Origin: Candidatus Intricatilinea gracilis
Lineage (GTDB): Bacteria > Pseudomonadota > Gammaproteobacteria > Burkholderiales > Burkholderiaceae_C
Assembly (NCBI GenBank): GCA_016702605.1
Contig: JADJDQ010000023.1
Coordinates: 1 to 64,000, forward strand
Length of the DNA stretch: 64,000 bases
Direction of reading: 5' to 3'
Part shown: in pieces, positions 35,671 to 46,288 of the stretch
How positions within the stretch are numbered: position 1 is the stretch's first letter
Layout: every line of letters begins with the position of its first letter
The notes under the pieces: model-generated
The model's database searches: none
Seen by the model: the letters and a program-made list of their open reading frames with translations, nothing else
Told to the model about the DNA's origin: nothing
Program-made: the position numbers and the translations under genes

Positions 35671-37101
35671 TCAGCCCAGCCGAACCAGATGCCGCTCGAT
35701 CTGCGCTTGTACCTGCACAGGCGCCGTGCCGCCCAGGGTGTTGCGGGCGTTGAGTGATCCGGCCAGGGTCAGCGCCGCGTGCACGTCCGCCGTGATGGTC
35801 GGGTTGTAGCTCTGCAGCTTGTCGAACGGCAGCTCGGACAGGTCCTTGCCTAGCGCGATGGCGTCCTTCACCGCATGCGCCACCACCTCGTGGGCGTCGC
35901 GGAAGGCCAGGCCCTTCTTGACGAGGTAGTCGGCCAGGTCGGTGGCCGTGGCGTAACCCTTGAGCGCGGCGCGTTCCATGGCGTCGCGCTTGACCTTCAG
36001 TCCACCGCTGCGTGAGCCGTCGGCCGCCACTTCGCCGCCGATCATCTCGGCCATGATGCGCAGCGTGTCCTTCACCGTATCCACCGTGTCGAACAGCGGT
36101 TCCTTGTCTTCCTGGTTGTCCTTGTTGTAGGCCAGGGGCTGGCCCTTCATCAGGGTGATCAGGCCCATCAGATGGCCGACCACGCGGCCACTCTTGCCGC
36201 GCGCCAGTTCGGCGACGTCGGGGTTGCGCTTCTGCGGCATGATCGACGAGCCGGTGCAGTAACGATCGCTCAGGTCGATGAAGCCGAAGTTCTGGCTCAT
36301 CCACAGCACGATCTCTTCGGCCATACGCGACACGTGCACCATCACCAGCGTGCTGAAGGCGGCGAACTCGATGGCGAAATCGCGGTCGCTCACGGCGTCC
36401 AGGCTGTTCTGGCACACACCCTCGAAGCCCAGCAACTCGGCCACACGGTTGCGATCCAGCGGATAACTCGTGCCGGCTAGAGCCGCCGCGCCCAGGGGCA
36501 GGCGATTGAGGCGCTTGCGCAGATCCGCAAGGCGTTCGGCGTCGCGGGCGAACATCTCCACATAGGCCAGCAGGTGATGCGCGAAGCTCACCGGTTGAGC
36601 CACCTGCAGATGCGTGAAGCCGGGCAGGATGACGTCCACATTGGCGGCGGCGATGCTGACGAGGCTCTTTTGCATGTCGGTCAGCAGCAAGGCAATGGCG
36701 TCGACCTCACCGCGCAGCCACAAGCGCACGTCGGTGGCGACCTGGTCGTTGCGGCTGCGCCCGGTGTGCAGGCGCTTGCCGGCATCGCCGACCAGTTGCG
36801 TGAGGCGCGCCTCGATGTTGAGGTGCACGTCTTCGAGTTCGAGCTTCCACTGGAACTGGCCCGCCTCGATGTCGGCACGGATCTGCGCCATGCCACGTTC
36901 GATGTCGGCCAGATCCTGCGCGCTGATGATCTTCTGCTCGGCCAGCATGGTGGCGTGCGCCAGGCTACCGGCGATGTCGGCCTGCCACAGGCGCTGGTCG
37001 AACTCGACGCTGGCGGTGTAGCGCTTGACCAGCTCGCTCATGGGCTCGGAGAACAGGGCGGACCAGGCTTGTGACTTGTTGTCGAGGGGGTTGATGCTCA
37101 T
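35671..37101 (-). CDS. argH: Argininosuccinate lyase
   Basis: 476 residues, full length. It cleaves argininosuccinate to arginine and fumarate, the last step of arginine synthesis. Family signature GSSIMPQKRNPD (with the catalytic Ser of the flexible loop), N-terminal HTGRSRNDQVATD and catalytic-His region TGSSIMPQ all present. Divergent from the sensor kinase gene with 129 bases between the starts. Confidence 0.97.
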   Translation of the reverse strand: MSINPLDNKSQAWSALFSEPMSELVKRYTASVEFDQRLWQADIAGSLAHATMLAEQKIISAQDLADIERGMAQIRADIEAGQFQWKLELEDVHLNIEARLTQLVGDAGKRLHTGRSRNDQVATDVRLWLRGEVDAIALLLTDMQKSLVSIAAANVDVILPGFTHLQVAQPVSFAHHLLAYVEMFARDAERLADLRKRLNRLPLGAAALAGTSYPLDRNRVAELLGFEGVCQNSLDAVSDRDFAIEFAAFSTLVMVHVSRMAEEIVLWMSQNFGFIDLSDRYCTGSSIMPQKRNPDVAELARGKSGRVVGHLMGLITLMKGQPLAYNKDNQEDKEPLFDTVDTVKDTLRIMAEMIGGEVAADGSRSGGLKVKRDAMERAALKGYATATDLADYLVKKGLAFRDAHEVVAHAVKDAIALGKDLSELPFDKLQSYNPTITADVHAALTLAGSLNARNTLGGTAPVQVQAQIERHLVRLG

Positions 37102-37230
37102 GGGTGCGGGGTCGACGAAGACGTTGATGGCGCGCTGCGCCTTGACAACCCGCGGGTCGGCCCGGGATTGAGGACAATGGTCGCGAGATTGTAGAGAGCC
37201 GGTCCCGCCCAGGCCGGATGCACGACCGCG

Positions 37231-38436
37231 ATGCCCCAGCCTTCAGACACTGCCGCGACAAGCACCACGACCAGCGCCGCGAGCTTCACGGCTGCGGGTG
37301 CCTTGAGTGCCGAGTCGACGGTGCCGGGTGATGCGGCCGAAGCTGCAGCGGCGCCACGTACCCCACGCGGCGCCAGGTCGGGCGGCCGGGTGCGCAGGCT
37401 GGGGCCGCCGGCTCGCCCGGTGCGCCAGCCCCGGTCGGCCTTCGACGTCTGCCAGGCCGGTGTGGTGTTGCGCAGCCTGTTGTTCGTGCACGGCGTGTTG
37501 GCGCTGGGTCTGGCGTTTGCCAGCCCGAGCTGGCGTGTCTGGCTGGGTGATCTGAGTCTGGCCGTAGCCATGGCGCTGCCCGCCACGTTGTTGTGGTTGA
37601 TGCTGGTGTGTGCCGCGCAGACCTTGTGGGTGCGCTTGCCTTTGGCCGGCCAATGGGCGGCCATGATGGTGCTCGGTGGGCTGTGCGCTTACGTGGGTTG
37701 GCTGCCGATGCTGCTGCTCGATCTCATCACCGCGACCGGACCCGCACTGGTGGCACCGCTGGCGTGTGGTGCCGCGCTGGCGGCGGCGATGTTCCAGTGG
37801 CTGCTGCAGCGTGCCCGGCTGCAGTTGCCGGCCACCACGCTGGCGCGGCTGGACGAGTTGCAGTCGCGCATCCGCCCGCACTTCCTGTTCAACGCACTCA
37901 ACAGCGCGGTGGCGCTGGTGCGGCTGGACCCGGCGCGCGCCGAAGAAGTGCTCGAAGACCTGGCCGAGCTGTTTCGCGCTGCCCTGGTGGGCTCGGGTGA
38001 ACAGGTCACGCTGGGCGAGGAGGTGGCGCTGGCGCGGCGTTATCTGGCGATCGAGCAGGTGCGGTTCGGCGAGCGCCTCAAGGTGAGCTGGCATATCGAC
38101 GATGCGGCGCTGGGCGCGCGGGTGCCGTCGTTGATGCTGCAGCCGCTGGTCGAAAACGCCGTCAGACACGGCGTGGAAGTGTCGGCCGAAGGCGGCGAGA
38201 TCCAGATTCGCGCCCAGGCGCACAAGGGCCAGGCACTGATCAGCGTCACCAACAGCGTGCCGCGCCAGCCCAGTGGCCCGCCGCACAAGGGCCAGGGCAT
38301 GGCGCTGCGCAATGTGCGAGAGCGCCTGCAGTTGCTGCACGACCTGACCATGCGCTTCGAGGCCGGCGGCATCGACGGTGAGCGGTACCGCGTGCGTATC
38401 GCGCTGCCGCTACAGCCAGACGCGCCTGCCTCCTGA
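37231..38436 (+). CDS. LytS/AlgZ-type sensor histidine kinase
   Basis: 401 residues. A low-complexity first ~70 residues, four to five membrane segments (~77-190), then the His_kinase domain: RIRPHFLFNALNS with phospho-acceptor H217, and an N-box LQPLVENAVRHG followed by a G-rich GQGMALRNVRERLQLLH ATP-binding lid. It belongs to the AlgZ/LytS group, which pairs with LytTR regulators and often controls exopolysaccharide, fimbriae or autolysis genes. The next gene, 16 bases downstream, is such a regulator. The true start could be further in. Confidence 0.9.
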   Translation: MPQPSDTAATSTTTSAASFTAAGALSAESTVPGDAAEAAAAPRTPRGARSGGRVRRLGPPARPVRQPRSAFDVCQAGVVLRSLLFVHGVLALGLAFASPSWRVWLGDLSLAVAMALPATLLWLMLVCAAQTLWVRLPLAGQWAAMMVLGGLCAYVGWLPMLLLDLITATGPALVAPLACGAALAAAMFQWLLQRARLQLPATTLARLDELQSRIRPHFLFNALNSAVALVRLDPARAEEVLEDLAELFRAALVGSGEQVTLGEEVALARRYLAIEQVRFGERLKVSWHIDDAALGARVPSLMLQPLVENAVRHGVEVSAEGGEIQIRAQAHKGQALISVTNSVPRQPSGPPHKGQGMALRNVRERLQLLHDLTMRFEAGGIDGERYRVRIALPLQPDAPAS

Positions 38437-38452
38437 TGGACGAGGCGGGCAC

Positions 38453-39343
38453 ATGACGGTCGACCTGCTGCAGCCGCTGCGTGTCGTGATCGTCGACGAC
38501 GAGGAACTCGCCCGCCTGCGCCTGCGCACATTGCTGGGTGATTGCGTCGCGCCACCGGCGCTGGTGGTTGGTGAACTCGCCAGCGCCATGGCTGCCCTGC
38601 AATGGCTGGGGCAACATCGATGTGACGTGTTGCTGCTCGACATCCATCTGCCCGGTCTGGATGGCCTGCAACTCGCGCAGCGCCTGCGTGCCCAGACCCT
38701 GGTGCAGGCGCCAGCGGTGGTATTTGTCACCGCCTACAGCGAACACGCGCTGGCGGCCTTCGATGTCGAGGCGGTCGACTACCTGACCAAACCCGTGCGA
38801 CGGGCCCGTCTGCAAGAGGCCCTGGTGCGCGCTGCCAACTGGCTGGGGCGCCGGGTGGTGCCGGGTAGTGCGGACCAGACGATTGCTGCGGCGTTGCTAC
38901 GGCCGAGCACAGCTGGGGTGCCGGCCGGCGCCGATGTGCCGGTGATCCTGGTGCATCAGCAAGGTGCGCTTTTGCGCGTGCCGGTCGACGAAGTGCTGTA
39001 CCTCAAGGCCGAACAGAAATACGTGCAACTGCGCACTGCACAAGGCAGCCATTGGCTGGACGAGAGCCTGACCGAATTGAGCGAGCGCCTGGGTGAACGC
39101 TTCTTGCGCATCCACCGCAACGCGCTGGTGGCGCGTCGAGCGGTGCGCGAACTGGCGCGGGTAGCCGCGCCCCTGGACGCCGCAGCAGACGCTCCAGCCG
39201 AAGCCCCCGGTGACACCGGCGTCGAACCAGCCGGCAGCGACTTCTGGGCCGTGCGGGTGGTGCCGGTGAACGAATGGCTGCAGGTGTCGCGCAGGCAACT
39301 CGCCCAGGTGCGTGCACTGCTGGACGATCCACGCGGCGATTGA
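38453..39343 (+). CDS. LytTR-family response regulator (AlgR-like)
   Basis: 296 residues from the ATG at 38453 with a GAGG site upstream. Receiver domain 8-125: acidic pair VIVDDEE, phospho-acceptor D63 (LLLDIHLPG), conserved T/A and K113 (DYLTKP). A Pro/Ala linker leads to the LytTR DNA-binding domain (~165-290: VDEVLYLKAEQKYVQLRT, RIHRNALVARRAVREL, WLQVSRRQL). A ~25-residue acidic/Ala/Pro insert interrupts the LytTR domain after RVAAPLDAAA, which is unusual. Paired with the kinase upstream; a regulator of the nearby envelope locus is plausible but unproven. Confidence 0.92.
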   Translation: MTVDLLQPLRVVIVDDEELARLRLRTLLGDCVAPPALVVGELASAMAALQWLGQHRCDVLLLDIHLPGLDGLQLAQRLRAQTLVQAPAVVFVTAYSEHALAAFDVEAVDYLTKPVRRARLQEALVRAANWLGRRVVPGSADQTIAAALLRPSTAGVPAGADVPVILVHQQGALLRVPVDEVLYLKAEQKYVQLRTAQGSHWLDESLTELSERLGERFLRIHRNALVARRAVRELARVAAPLDAAADAPAEAPGDTGVEPAGSDFWAVRVVPVNEWLQVSRRQLAQVRALLDDPRGD

Positions 39344-39380
39344 TCGATTCGGCGATCGAGCGATCGATCGAGATCGATCA
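39341..39380. repeat. GATCGA-rich inverted repeat between convergent genes
   Basis: TGATCGAT (39341-39348) is inverted at 39373-39380 (ATCGATCA), with more GATCGA/CGATCG units between. It overlaps the stop of the regulator gene and ends 15 bases before the stop of the convergent lipoprotein gene, so it may act as a two-way hairpin terminator although no T-run follows. Confidence 0.55.
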
Positions 39381-39394
39381 CGTCTGTTGCTCGA

Positions 39395-41185
39395 TCAGCG
39401 CTCGAGTGCACCCATGTCGATGGCCGAGCCCTTCACCACACGAGCACTGGGTACCCCGGTGCTGCTGATCTGGTAGTTCACCGTGTAGGCGCTGGCGGCG
39501 GCCGGACCAGCGACACCACTGTCGACCACCGTGCTGCCCGCCAGTGGCACGAAGGTGCTGGCGTCGAGCGGCGACGTCGTGCTCGCGATCTGGCCGACCG
39601 TGATGTTGAGCTTGCCGGGCACCGTGTGGTATGGATCGGAGTCGGACCAGCCGGTCGATATCCAGTTCTTGCCCAGGTTGACGATGCCGCCGGGTGTCCA
39701 GGGGCTGCTGATTTCCGAGGTCTGGCGCATGTTGCTGTAGCCGGCCTTGATGGTTGGTGCAAAGACAAAGACGTTGTTCCAGATCTCGGCAACTTCGTCG
39801 GTGGTGGACACCTGGAACAACGCCGCGTCGGTGCCGTTCACCATCACCGTGTTGTTGAAGAAGTAGAGCGTGCCCTTGCGGAAGATCGGCTCGCCCCAGC
39901 TGGCGCCGGGTGTGCTGTCGTAGTGGTCGCCGCCGTAGTGGATGAAGCTGCCCAGGTCGGCGATCTTGCTGATCAGGTTGCCGTAGACAAAGGTGCTGCG
40001 GTATGCCGGGTCTGCCTTGGCGGTACTTGGAAAGTCTTCCGCCTCGACCAGGTCGATTGCATGGGCTCCATCCTCGATGCGGTTGTAGCGCACCACGGTG
40101 CCGACCGAGCGGTCCTTGATCGAGTTGCCTGCGGCTCCGCTGCGCATCGTGCCGTAGCGGTTGAATTCCATGACGATACCGCTGCTTTCGGTGTAGGTGG
40201 TGTGCATGTGCACGTCGTCGACGATGCCGTGGCCCCAGAAGTAGTTGCCGGTGATGCGGATGTCCTTGGTCACGGCGAAGTCGCCGTCGTCGGTGGACTT
40301 GCTGAACACTGCCATCTGGCTGTCGCTGATCTCGTTGTCGGCGATGGTGATGTGCTGGCCACGGTCGATCCAGATCGCCGCGCCGAAGGCTTCGTAGGGT
40401 TTGGTCTTGCCCGCGGCATCGATGAAGGTGTAGTTCGGATGCGCGCGGGTGATCGTCAGCCCGTCGATCTGGATGTAGCGCGGGTAGGCCGCATAGGGCT
40501 GGGCCGCGGCCAGTGGCTTGATCACGATGATCGAGCGCGCCTGGTGGATGCCGCCCACCGTGATGCCGCCGATGTCCGTATTGCTGCCGTAGTCGGCGGC
40601 AAGTGCCGTGCGGCTGATCGCACCGTTGCCGTCGATGATGGGGCGTTCGTTGGCCGGGCCCCGTACGCCGCAGATCCGCACCGGCGCTGCTGCCGTGCCT
40701 TGTGCCGCAATGAGGAACTTGCCCTTGTACGCCGTGGCTCGGTGGAAGATGCGTACCGTGTCGCCCGCCTTCAGGCTCTCCCAAGGCACCAGGTGCAACT
40801 CGGTGTAGGTCTTGCCAGGGCCGACCTGGTAGTCGACGGCACCTGCCACGCCCGAAGGTGCACAGGCGGCTATGTTGAGCACTGTCGCCGGTGGGGCTGG
40901 TGTAGAGACCGGGGTCGGTGTAGGCGTAGGCGTGGGCGTGGGAGTAGGCGTCGGAGTCGGAGTCGGAGTCGGAGTCGGCGAAGGTGTCGGACCGGGTGTC
41001 GGGGTGGTCGTGGGTGTCGGCGTCGGCGAGGGTGTGGGCGACGGTGAAGGCGTTGGCGTCTGTGACCCCAGTGACGTCGAACTTGCTGGCTCGCTGCCTC
41101 CGCCACAGGCGGACAAGGTTGCGCCGATCAGGAGTGATGCCAAGGCCAGGCGGGCAGGGACCAGGGTGAAAGTGAAGGCAGTCAT
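39395..41185 (-). CDS. Secreted lipoprotein with right-handed parallel beta-helix
   Basis: 596 residues. Lipoprotein signal peptide with lipobox LSAC (acylated C27), a ~55-residue Pro-Thr/Ser linker (~43-98), then a ~500-residue parallel beta-helix of the pectate-lyase/Pel15 right-handed type: WESLKAGDTVRIFH, HITIADNEISDSQM, IRITGNYFWG, VVRYNRIEDGAHAIDLVEAE. The Asn-ladder-like turns (ADNEI, TGNYF, RYNRI) are typical. Such proteins bind or cleave acidic polysaccharides; no lyase triad can be assigned with certainty. Paralogue of the next gene (41548-43434), with near-identical block order, so a tandem duplication. Probably outer-membrane anchored. Confidence 0.87.
   Translation of the reverse strand: MTAFTFTLVPARLALASLLIGATLSACGGGSEPASSTSLGSQTPTPSPSPTPSPTPTPTTTPTPGPTPSPTPTPTPTPTPTPTPTPTPTPTPVSTPAPPATVLNIAACAPSGVAGAVDYQVGPGKTYTELHLVPWESLKAGDTVRIFHRATAYKGKFLIAAQGTAAAPVRICGVRGPANERPIIDGNGAISRTALAADYGSNTDIGGITVGGIHQARSIIVIKPLAAAQPYAAYPRYIQIDGLTITRAHPNYTFIDAAGKTKPYEAFGAAIWIDRGQHITIADNEISDSQMAVFSKSTDDGDFAVTKDIRITGNYFWGHGIVDDVHMHTTYTESSGIVMEFNRYGTMRSGAAGNSIKDRSVGTVVRYNRIEDGAHAIDLVEAEDFPSTAKADPAYRSTFVYGNLISKIADLGSFIHYGGDHYDSTPGASWGEPIFRKGTLYFFNNTVMVNGTDAALFQVSTTDEVAEIWNNVFVFAPTIKAGYSNMRQTSEISSPWTPGGIVNLGKNWISTGWSDSDPYHTVPGKLNITVGQIASTTSPLDASTFVPLAGSTVVDSGVAGPAAASAYTVNYQISSTGVPSARVVKGSAIDMGALER
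40915..41060. repeat. Hexanucleotide-type repeat tract encoding Pro-Thr linker
   Basis: Imperfect GGAGTC/GGCGTC/GGTGTC-type six-base units encode the (PT)n linker of the first beta-helix lipoprotein. Units vary more than in the paralogue's tract, and the reading frame is kept throughout. Confidence 0.75.
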
Positions 41186-41547
41186 GGCAAAACTCGGTAG
41201 TCGGATCCGGCACTGGGGTTGTACGACCCGGTGGATCGCAGCACGCCGCGAGATGCGGGGTTGCGCTGGCGCTGTTCGGACGATCTGTTGGAAAGGGTGG
41301 GCGCCACCTCAGGCTGCATGTGAACCAGCTTGCCGCGCCAACCCGGACAGTAGATGAGCCAGGTGTCCGGCCTGTGATCGACAGGGGTCAGAGATGCAAG
41401 CAGTCGTTGCGTTCCCCGCAGTTACCGGCGGGCCGCGTGAGTTCCTGCTCGCTCCGGCGGGGTGAGTGGCCGATGCCACCTCGTGGGCCCAGGTGGCAAC
41501 GCCCGGCGGGCGCCTGGCGTTGCGTGGTTGGCCGGAGCCGTCGGTCC
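41186..41547. other. Intergenic region between tandem beta-helix genes, with hairpins
   Basis: No gene seen. TGCCACCT (41474-41481) pairs with AGGTGGCA (41491-41498), and AACGCC (41498-41503) pairs with GGCGTT (41516-41521); both lie just downstream of the second lipoprotein gene stop on its transcript and may form a terminator without U-run. The rest should hold the promoter of the first lipoprotein gene; I cannot identify it. Confidence 0.4.
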
Positions 41548-43434
<1,887 letters not shown>

Positions 43435-44071
43435 GGTGGGCCTCTGGCTTCGCTGTGATTGATCAGGTTGTTCTTGCAATTGCCGAATGATTTCGATCAG
43501 TGCCACCGGGGGTCACCCGGCGCGTCCTGCGGATGTGGGCACCCTTGATGGGCAGTGAGGACTGGCAGTGAACTTGTCGGCTCGTGATGTCTGCACGTTA
43601 GGGTCATCCCGAGGTGTGCTGGTTAACAAAGACCGGTGAACGTAAGCAGCCGGGTGTTTTGGTCGACGGCGCCACATGCAACTGCGTGAAGCAATTCGTC
43701 ATGTCTTGTGCAGGACAACCGCGAGCGCATGGCCGGATGTGTGTGATAGGTCGCACGAGCCGAGGGCAACGCCCGAATCAGTTGCAACGAGACGTCTTTG
43801 TGTTGCCGGGCGCACCGACAGGCGGCGAGCACCAACCGACGGCTTTCGTCACACCTGCTCACCGATGATGGAGTTGCCGACCGCGCGCCTGGCCGTTACC
43901 AGGGCCGGTCACCAGTTGCCGGCCGATGCGGGGTCGGCGCGGGCGCGAACTAGTCGGCGCCCTGGTCCTTCGCACCAGGCGCCGTCCGGCATTCGCCCTG
44001 GCCCCTGGGCTAGCATTCGCGGTCAGGCCTTGCCGCATCCGCGCAAGGCCGTGTCATGTCAGGACCATCCC
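43435..44071. other. 637-base intergenic region with two strong hairpins
   Basis: Divergent promoters for the lipoprotein gene (minus) and the glycosyltransferase gene (plus). No gene supported. Two hairpins lie on the glycosyltransferase side: GGCGCCCTGGT (43956-43966) with ACCAGGCGCC (43974-43983, one bulge), and GGCCTTGC (44026-44033) with GCAAGGCC (44043-44050), the latter 21 bases before the start codon. Neither has a U-run. Confidence 0.5.
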
Positions 44072-45184
44072 ATGCGTTTGATGCACGTCGTCGATTCACT
44101 CGAATATGGAGGTCTCGAAAGAGTGGTCACCGACCTCGCCATCGAGCAAAAGCGGCAAGGCGACGAAGTGATCGTCTTCAGCCTGCAGAGCACCGAAGGC
44201 CTGGCCTCCGAGTTGAAGCGCGCCGGTGTCGACGTGGCCATCGGCCACAAACGTGGCACGGCCGACCTGCGCATGCTGCGTCACATGCGTCGCCTGATGC
44301 GCGAGCGGCGCATCGAGCTGGTCCATTGCCACAACTTCGTGCCCAACTACCACGCAGCTGCAGCCACGCTGCTAATGCCCGGGCGGCCGGTCATCGTGGG
44401 CACCTGCCACGACATGGGCATGCGGCTGTCGAACGATCGGCTGCGGCGACTGTTTCGCTGGTCACTCACACGCACCGCAGGCCTGGCCATGGTGGGCCAG
44501 CAGGTGCACGATCATTTCGTCGGCGAGGGTTATGTGACGGCCGATCGGGCGCTGACGGTGCTCAATGGCACACCACTCGAACGTTTTGCCAACTCGCCCG
44601 AGCGACGTGCCGCCGGGCGTGCCGCACTAGGTGTGGCGGACGACGAGTTGCTGATCGGTGCGGTCGGCCGGCTGGTCGGCCTGAAGAACCATCGGCTGCT
44701 GATCGAGCAGATGCCGGCGGTGATCGAGCGTTTTCCGCGCGCGAGGCTGGTGATCGTCGGGGGTGGACCGCTGCAGGATGAGCTCGCGGCCCTGATCACT
44801 CAACTGGGACTGTCCGACCGGGTGTCGCTGCTGGGTCAGCGCAGCGACGTGGCCTTGCTGAGCGCCGGCTTCGACGTGTTCGCCATGCCATCACTCACCG
44901 AAGGCCTGTCGATCGCTTTGCTCGAAGCCTGTGCCACTCACCTGGCCATCGTCACCACCGCTGTCGGCGGCAACCCCGAGATCGTTCACGACGGCAAGAC
45001 CGGTCTGCTGGTGCCGCCGGCCGATGGTCCGGCGCTGCAGGCTGCATTGATCAGGATGTTGAGCGATGCACCGCTGCGTACCCGTCTGGCCGATCAGGCC
45101 TACCAGTGGGTGGTGACCAACGCGTCGGTCGACAAGTTGGCACTTGCCTATACAAGCTTCTACCAGCGCTGCATGGCGGCTTGA
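44072..45184 (+). CDS. Glycosyltransferase, GT4 family
   Basis: 370 residues from the ATG at 44072 with AGGA seven bases upstream. GT-B fold: N-terminal MRLMHVVDSLEYGGLERVVT (acceptor-side Gly-Gly loop of GT4), C-terminal donor domain with VGRLVGLKNHRLLIEQMP, VIVGGGPL and the nucleotide-sugar EX7E motif in TEGLSIALLEACA. It transfers a sugar from a nucleotide sugar to a lipid-linked oligosaccharide in the cytoplasm. First gene of the locus in plus orientation, convergent with the epimerase gene. Confidence 0.93.
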   Translation: MRLMHVVDSLEYGGLERVVTDLAIEQKRQGDEVIVFSLQSTEGLASELKRAGVDVAIGHKRGTADLRMLRHMRRLMRERRIELVHCHNFVPNYHAAAATLLMPGRPVIVGTCHDMGMRLSNDRLRRLFRWSLTRTAGLAMVGQQVHDHFVGEGYVTADRALTVLNGTPLERFANSPERRAAGRAALGVADDELLIGAVGRLVGLKNHRLLIEQMPAVIERFPRARLVIVGGGPLQDELAALITQLGLSDRVSLLGQRSDVALLSAGFDVFAMPSLTEGLSIALLEACATHLAIVTTAVGGNPEIVHDGKTGLLVPPADGPALQAALIRMLSDAPLRTRLADQAYQWVVTNASVDKLALAYTSFYQRCMAA

Positions 45185-45280
45185 CCGCCTCGGGCGGGTT
45201 CCGGCGCATCGGGCGGCGCCAGTGGCAGGACTGTTGGCCCGGGCCGCACCGGGTACCGACGCTGCCCGCGACACCTCTGC

Positions 45281-46288
45281 TCAGCGCTGGTTGGCTTTGA
45301 GCCAGCCGTAGGTGATACGCAAGGCATCACGCGTGGGCACACGCTGGCTCCAGCCGATGCGCTTGAGGTCGGCGTTGCTGTAGTTCAGCGGTGTGTACAT
45401 CGACCGCACCACATAGGGCGTGAAGACGGCAGGCAGCTGGCCCTTGGAGCGCTTGTGATAAGCCACCAGTTGTTTGGCGCCCCAGCGGAACAGCGCCGCC
45501 GGCACCGGGATGACACGCAGCTTGCGCACCTGGCTGCGGTAGCCGTTCAGGTAGGCCTTGCAACTCGGCAACTCGTCGTCGACCACGCTGAAGGCGGCGC
45601 CGTCGGCGGCGTGCAAGGTGGCGCTGGCCACCGCGTCGGCGCAGTTCTCGACAAACGTGAGTGGCAGGGTCGCCGCACCACCCAGGCTGAAGAACCAGCC
45701 CATCACGTTCAGGCCCACGCGTGGCGACAAGGCGCCACCGCCCGGGCCGTAGATGACACCAGGGCGCAACACCACGGTCTGGTAGCCGTAGCGTTGTTTC
45801 ATCTCGCCGAGCAGGTGCTCCTGGCGCGTCTTGGCGTAACCGTAGGGGCCTTTCTCGACGCCCACCGGCTCGATCGGCGTGCTGCCGTCCAGTGTGTCGC
45901 CGGGTTTCATCTGGTCGGTCTTGTAGACGGCAAACGAGCTGATCAGCACCAGGCGTCTGACGCCCGCCAGACCGGCGGCATCGAACACATTGCGGCTGCC
46001 GATCACGGTGTTGGCAAACATGTCGGCGGCGGCGCCTTTCATGCCGGCGGCGGCGTGCACGACCGTGTCGACACCGGCCATCACAAGCGGCAGAGTGGCC
46101 GGTGCCAGCAGGTTGGCAGCAGCGACCTCGATGTGGGCCTTCGGGAACTCGGATTGCAGGCGCTGCACGAGCCCTGCGGGCGCCTTGGTGCGCACATGCA
46201 GGCGCAGGTCGGTGACACCTTGCAGCAGCAGGCTGCGGGCAATCTGCTGGCCGAGGAAGCCGCCAGCACCGGTGAGGAGGATCTTCAT
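45281..46288 (-). CDS. NAD-dependent epimerase/dehydratase (SDR)
   Basis: 335 residues from the ATG at 46288, which overlaps the upstream stop (ATGA). Extended SDR fold: NAD motif GAGGFLG (7-13), an active-site SSFAVY Ser and YGYAK (Tyr-x3-Lys) at about residues 155-159. It probably epimerises or dehydrates a nucleotide sugar for the polysaccharide. Product not predictable. Last gene of a six-gene minus run (52635 to 45281). Confidence 0.9.
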   Translation of the reverse strand: MKILLTGAGGFLGQQIARSLLLQGVTDLRLHVRTKAPAGLVQRLQSEFPKAHIEVAAANLLAPATLPLVMAGVDTVVHAAAGMKGAAADMFANTVIGSRNVFDAAGLAGVRRLVLISSFAVYKTDQMKPGDTLDGSTPIEPVGVEKGPYGYAKTRQEHLLGEMKQRYGYQTVVLRPGVIYGPGGGALSPRVGLNVMGWFFSLGGAATLPLTFVENCADAVASATLHAADGAAFSVVDDELPSCKAYLNGYRSQVRKLRVIPVPAALFRWGAKQLVAYHKRSKGQLPAVFTPYVVRSMYTPLNYSNADLKRIGWSQRVPTRDALRITYGWLKANQR

